Positions 62,674 through 64,000 of a DNA stretch of 64,000 bases are shown here, piece by piece. This stretch comes from Aureobasidium sp. EXF-3400 (taxonomy: Eukaryota; Ascomycota; Dothideomycetes; Dothideales; Saccotheciaceae), in the NCBI GenBank assembly GCA_024195585.1, contig SWBL01000045.1:124001-188000 (forward strand), given 5' to 3'. Position numbers and translations under genes: made by a program. Each line of letters starts with the position of its first letter. Positions within the stretch are counted from its first letter, which is position 1. Under the pieces are notes generated by a model. It did not search any database. It was not told where the DNA came from and saw nothing but the letters and a program-made list of their open reading frames with translations.

Positions 62674-64000
62674 GTATGTGTTTCTTCTGGTTATCGTGTT
62701 TTGCTTTGCTTTTGTGATTAGCTTGGTGTATAGGTGATAAGTTTGGTGTATAAGGATGGCTGTATTTGTTCATATGGCGATAGCATTTACGACTCTCATG
62801 ATTCACACGAATAGATACCCCTTCTGAGCTTTCATCTCTCCTATCAGTTGATCAGCAGAGAATATACCTTCTCTCCCTTGCTATAAGTTGTCAACTTGGC
62901 TGGGCTGAGAAAGCTCCTCCACGTAGGTGGAAGTATGAAGTCATGACGATATCGAGTTGATCTCGGAATAAACACTTGCTCAATGTAGCCTTATATCTTC
63001 TTATAATCAGTCTAAACACAAATGCTGACGAGCATCCAGCGACGTCTGAACGGCGACATAGTCTGCTTTTTTCAAACACAACACCATTCACTGCTTCCTC
63101 TCCAGACGCACTCTCCAGAGCAGAAGCAGCGGTATAGCACCACACCAACCTGCCACAGGGGTCAATACCGTAGGAGCCAAGGTCACAAAGTCAAGCTATG
63201 CTATCGACATACAGATCCTCCACCCTTCACTCACCAAGGCCATATATTATTGTCAAATGCGCTTTTCCCCAGTAAATGTGTAAGTGGCCTAATTGGTTAC
63301 ACTCTTTGCGATAAAACTCTTGAGAGTTTCCTGCAGCAGGTCGTCGATTCGATCCTCATGGGAAGCAGAAACTTTCACTGCATTTGCAAAGGTAGAATAC
63401 TCTGCAAGATGGAGGGGGTTTTCCCAAGTCGCGTGCTAGCGGCTTGGTTTTTTGCTCGTTTTAGGTTTGAGATCTTTTGGTTGGATTGTATATGGATAGC
63501 GACGCAACAAGCGGTGGACAGTTTATATTGTCTGAACTCTGGTGATGCTCGCGTTTGCAAGACACTTCTAGGAGACTATGCTGTCATTCATTGATAAGCC
63601 TGTCGTTATTGAGATATAAGAAACTTATCCTCCTTCACAACTTCACGATGCTGAGGCAAAGTAGTCTTTGTACTTCTTTGCCAAAACCACCATCTTGATA
63701 TCGATATCAAATGTGTGTTTTGCAATGCCATTGAGTTCGTTTATTACCTTTTGCCCTTTTTCTGTTAATGCTGATGTCATTGTAGAGGATCTGAAGATAG
63801 AAGAGTGTGTAGTTCTGTTCTAGTTGTATCTTGACTGTCGTGCCCTCTTTTGAGATGTTTTGGGGGAAACCTCGAGTGATGGTGTTGTTGATGAGTCGTA
63901 CGTATATAACAAAGACCTTCTTGGGCCTAAGCAGCTGTGATGTTGATGTTAGAAGTTGCCATGACTAGAACGTGCTGCTGAGGATAGTACATAGTAAAGA
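62674..64000. other. Right-end region without a strongly supported gene
   Basis: 1.3 kb of short frames. A 190-codon frame at 63022-63594 (+) has no family resemblance and Cys/Phe-rich, non-coding-like composition. The last 350 bp may hold part of a minus-strand gene (see the next entry). Confidence 0.45.
63643..63780 (-). CDS. Possible short ORF or terminal exon (45 codons), weak
   Basis: An open frame MTSALTEKGQKVINELNGIA ... KYKDYFASAS is preceded by a pyrimidine-CAG (TATCTTCAG) that could be a 3' splice site, with another ATG at 63962 upstream. Lys-rich, acidic-poor content looks more coding-like than its surroundings. Gene structure is not resolved. Confidence 0.25.
   Translation of the reverse strand: MTSALTEKGQKVINELNGIAKHTFDIDIKMVVLAKKYKDYFASAS

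Noticed and set aside
63022..63594. 190-codon open frame (+)
   Set aside because: Composition (Cys/Phe/His-rich) is not like the real genes here, and no family, signal or splice evidence supports it.

Overview
The window reads as nuclear DNA of a filamentous ascomycete. Genes are compact and lie on both strands. Introns are short (about 47-310 nt, mostly 50-100) with GT..AG ends. The protein set is typical of Pezizomycotina: an SnaD/Cut12-like spindle-pole protein, an AspRS-DUF2156 fusion (ErdS), a fungal Bet v 1-like protein, a GH5 exo-beta-1,3-glucanase and a CDP-alcohol PI synthase. A Dothideomycete such as an Aureobasidium-like black yeast is my best guess, but that is inference. There is no sign of phage, plasmid or CRISPR.

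Layout: 0-2 kb holds the 3' part of a purine nucleoside phosphorylase gene (+), converging with only 10 bp of spacing on FCF2 (-). At 2.3-7.8 kb are two diverged tandem amidoligase-family genes (-). At 8.6-14 kb, the rRNA methyltransferase RCM1 (-) is divergent from an LCAT-like lipase (+). At 14-18 kb are a nitrilase, a Bet v 1-like protein and formyl-THF deformylase, all (-). At 18.5-25 kb are a secreted GH5 glucanase (+), a coiled-coil spindle-pole protein (-) and hydroxyquinol 1,2-dioxygenase (+).

From 25.0 to 29.4 kb there is no convincing gene. Instead there is a series of diverged repeat units, each with a roughly 132-bp core bounded by an inverted repeat (core GGTCATCAGGTCARTG / CATTGACCTGATG). 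Four copies are clear and a fifth is tentative. This is the best candidate in the window for something undescribed.

From 29.4 to 41.7 kb: an orphan protein (-), a small hydrophilic protein (+), a Gtt1-like glutathione transferase (-), the complex I B15 subunit in four tiny exons (+), a large F-box protein (+) and PI synthase PIS1 (+). A sparse stretch at 41.7-45.1 kb precedes a protein with an N-terminal glycogen-binding-like E-set domain (+). A second tandem duplication (about 235-243 bp, with a perfect short hairpin) lies at 47.4-47.9 kb between converging genes.

From 48.4 to 57 kb four genes are co-directional (-): a Cys-motif/Pro-rich protein, a small single-pass membrane protein, ErdS (tRNA-dependent ergosterol aspartylation) and a secreted S28 serine peptidase. 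An intron-containing tRNA-Phe(GAA), a DUF1479 oxygenase-like gene and a C2H2 zinc-finger gene follow on (+). Most genes are unrelated housekeeping or accessory functions. No biosynthetic cluster is evident. Exon boundaries were inferred by eye from splice signals, reading frame and family conservation.
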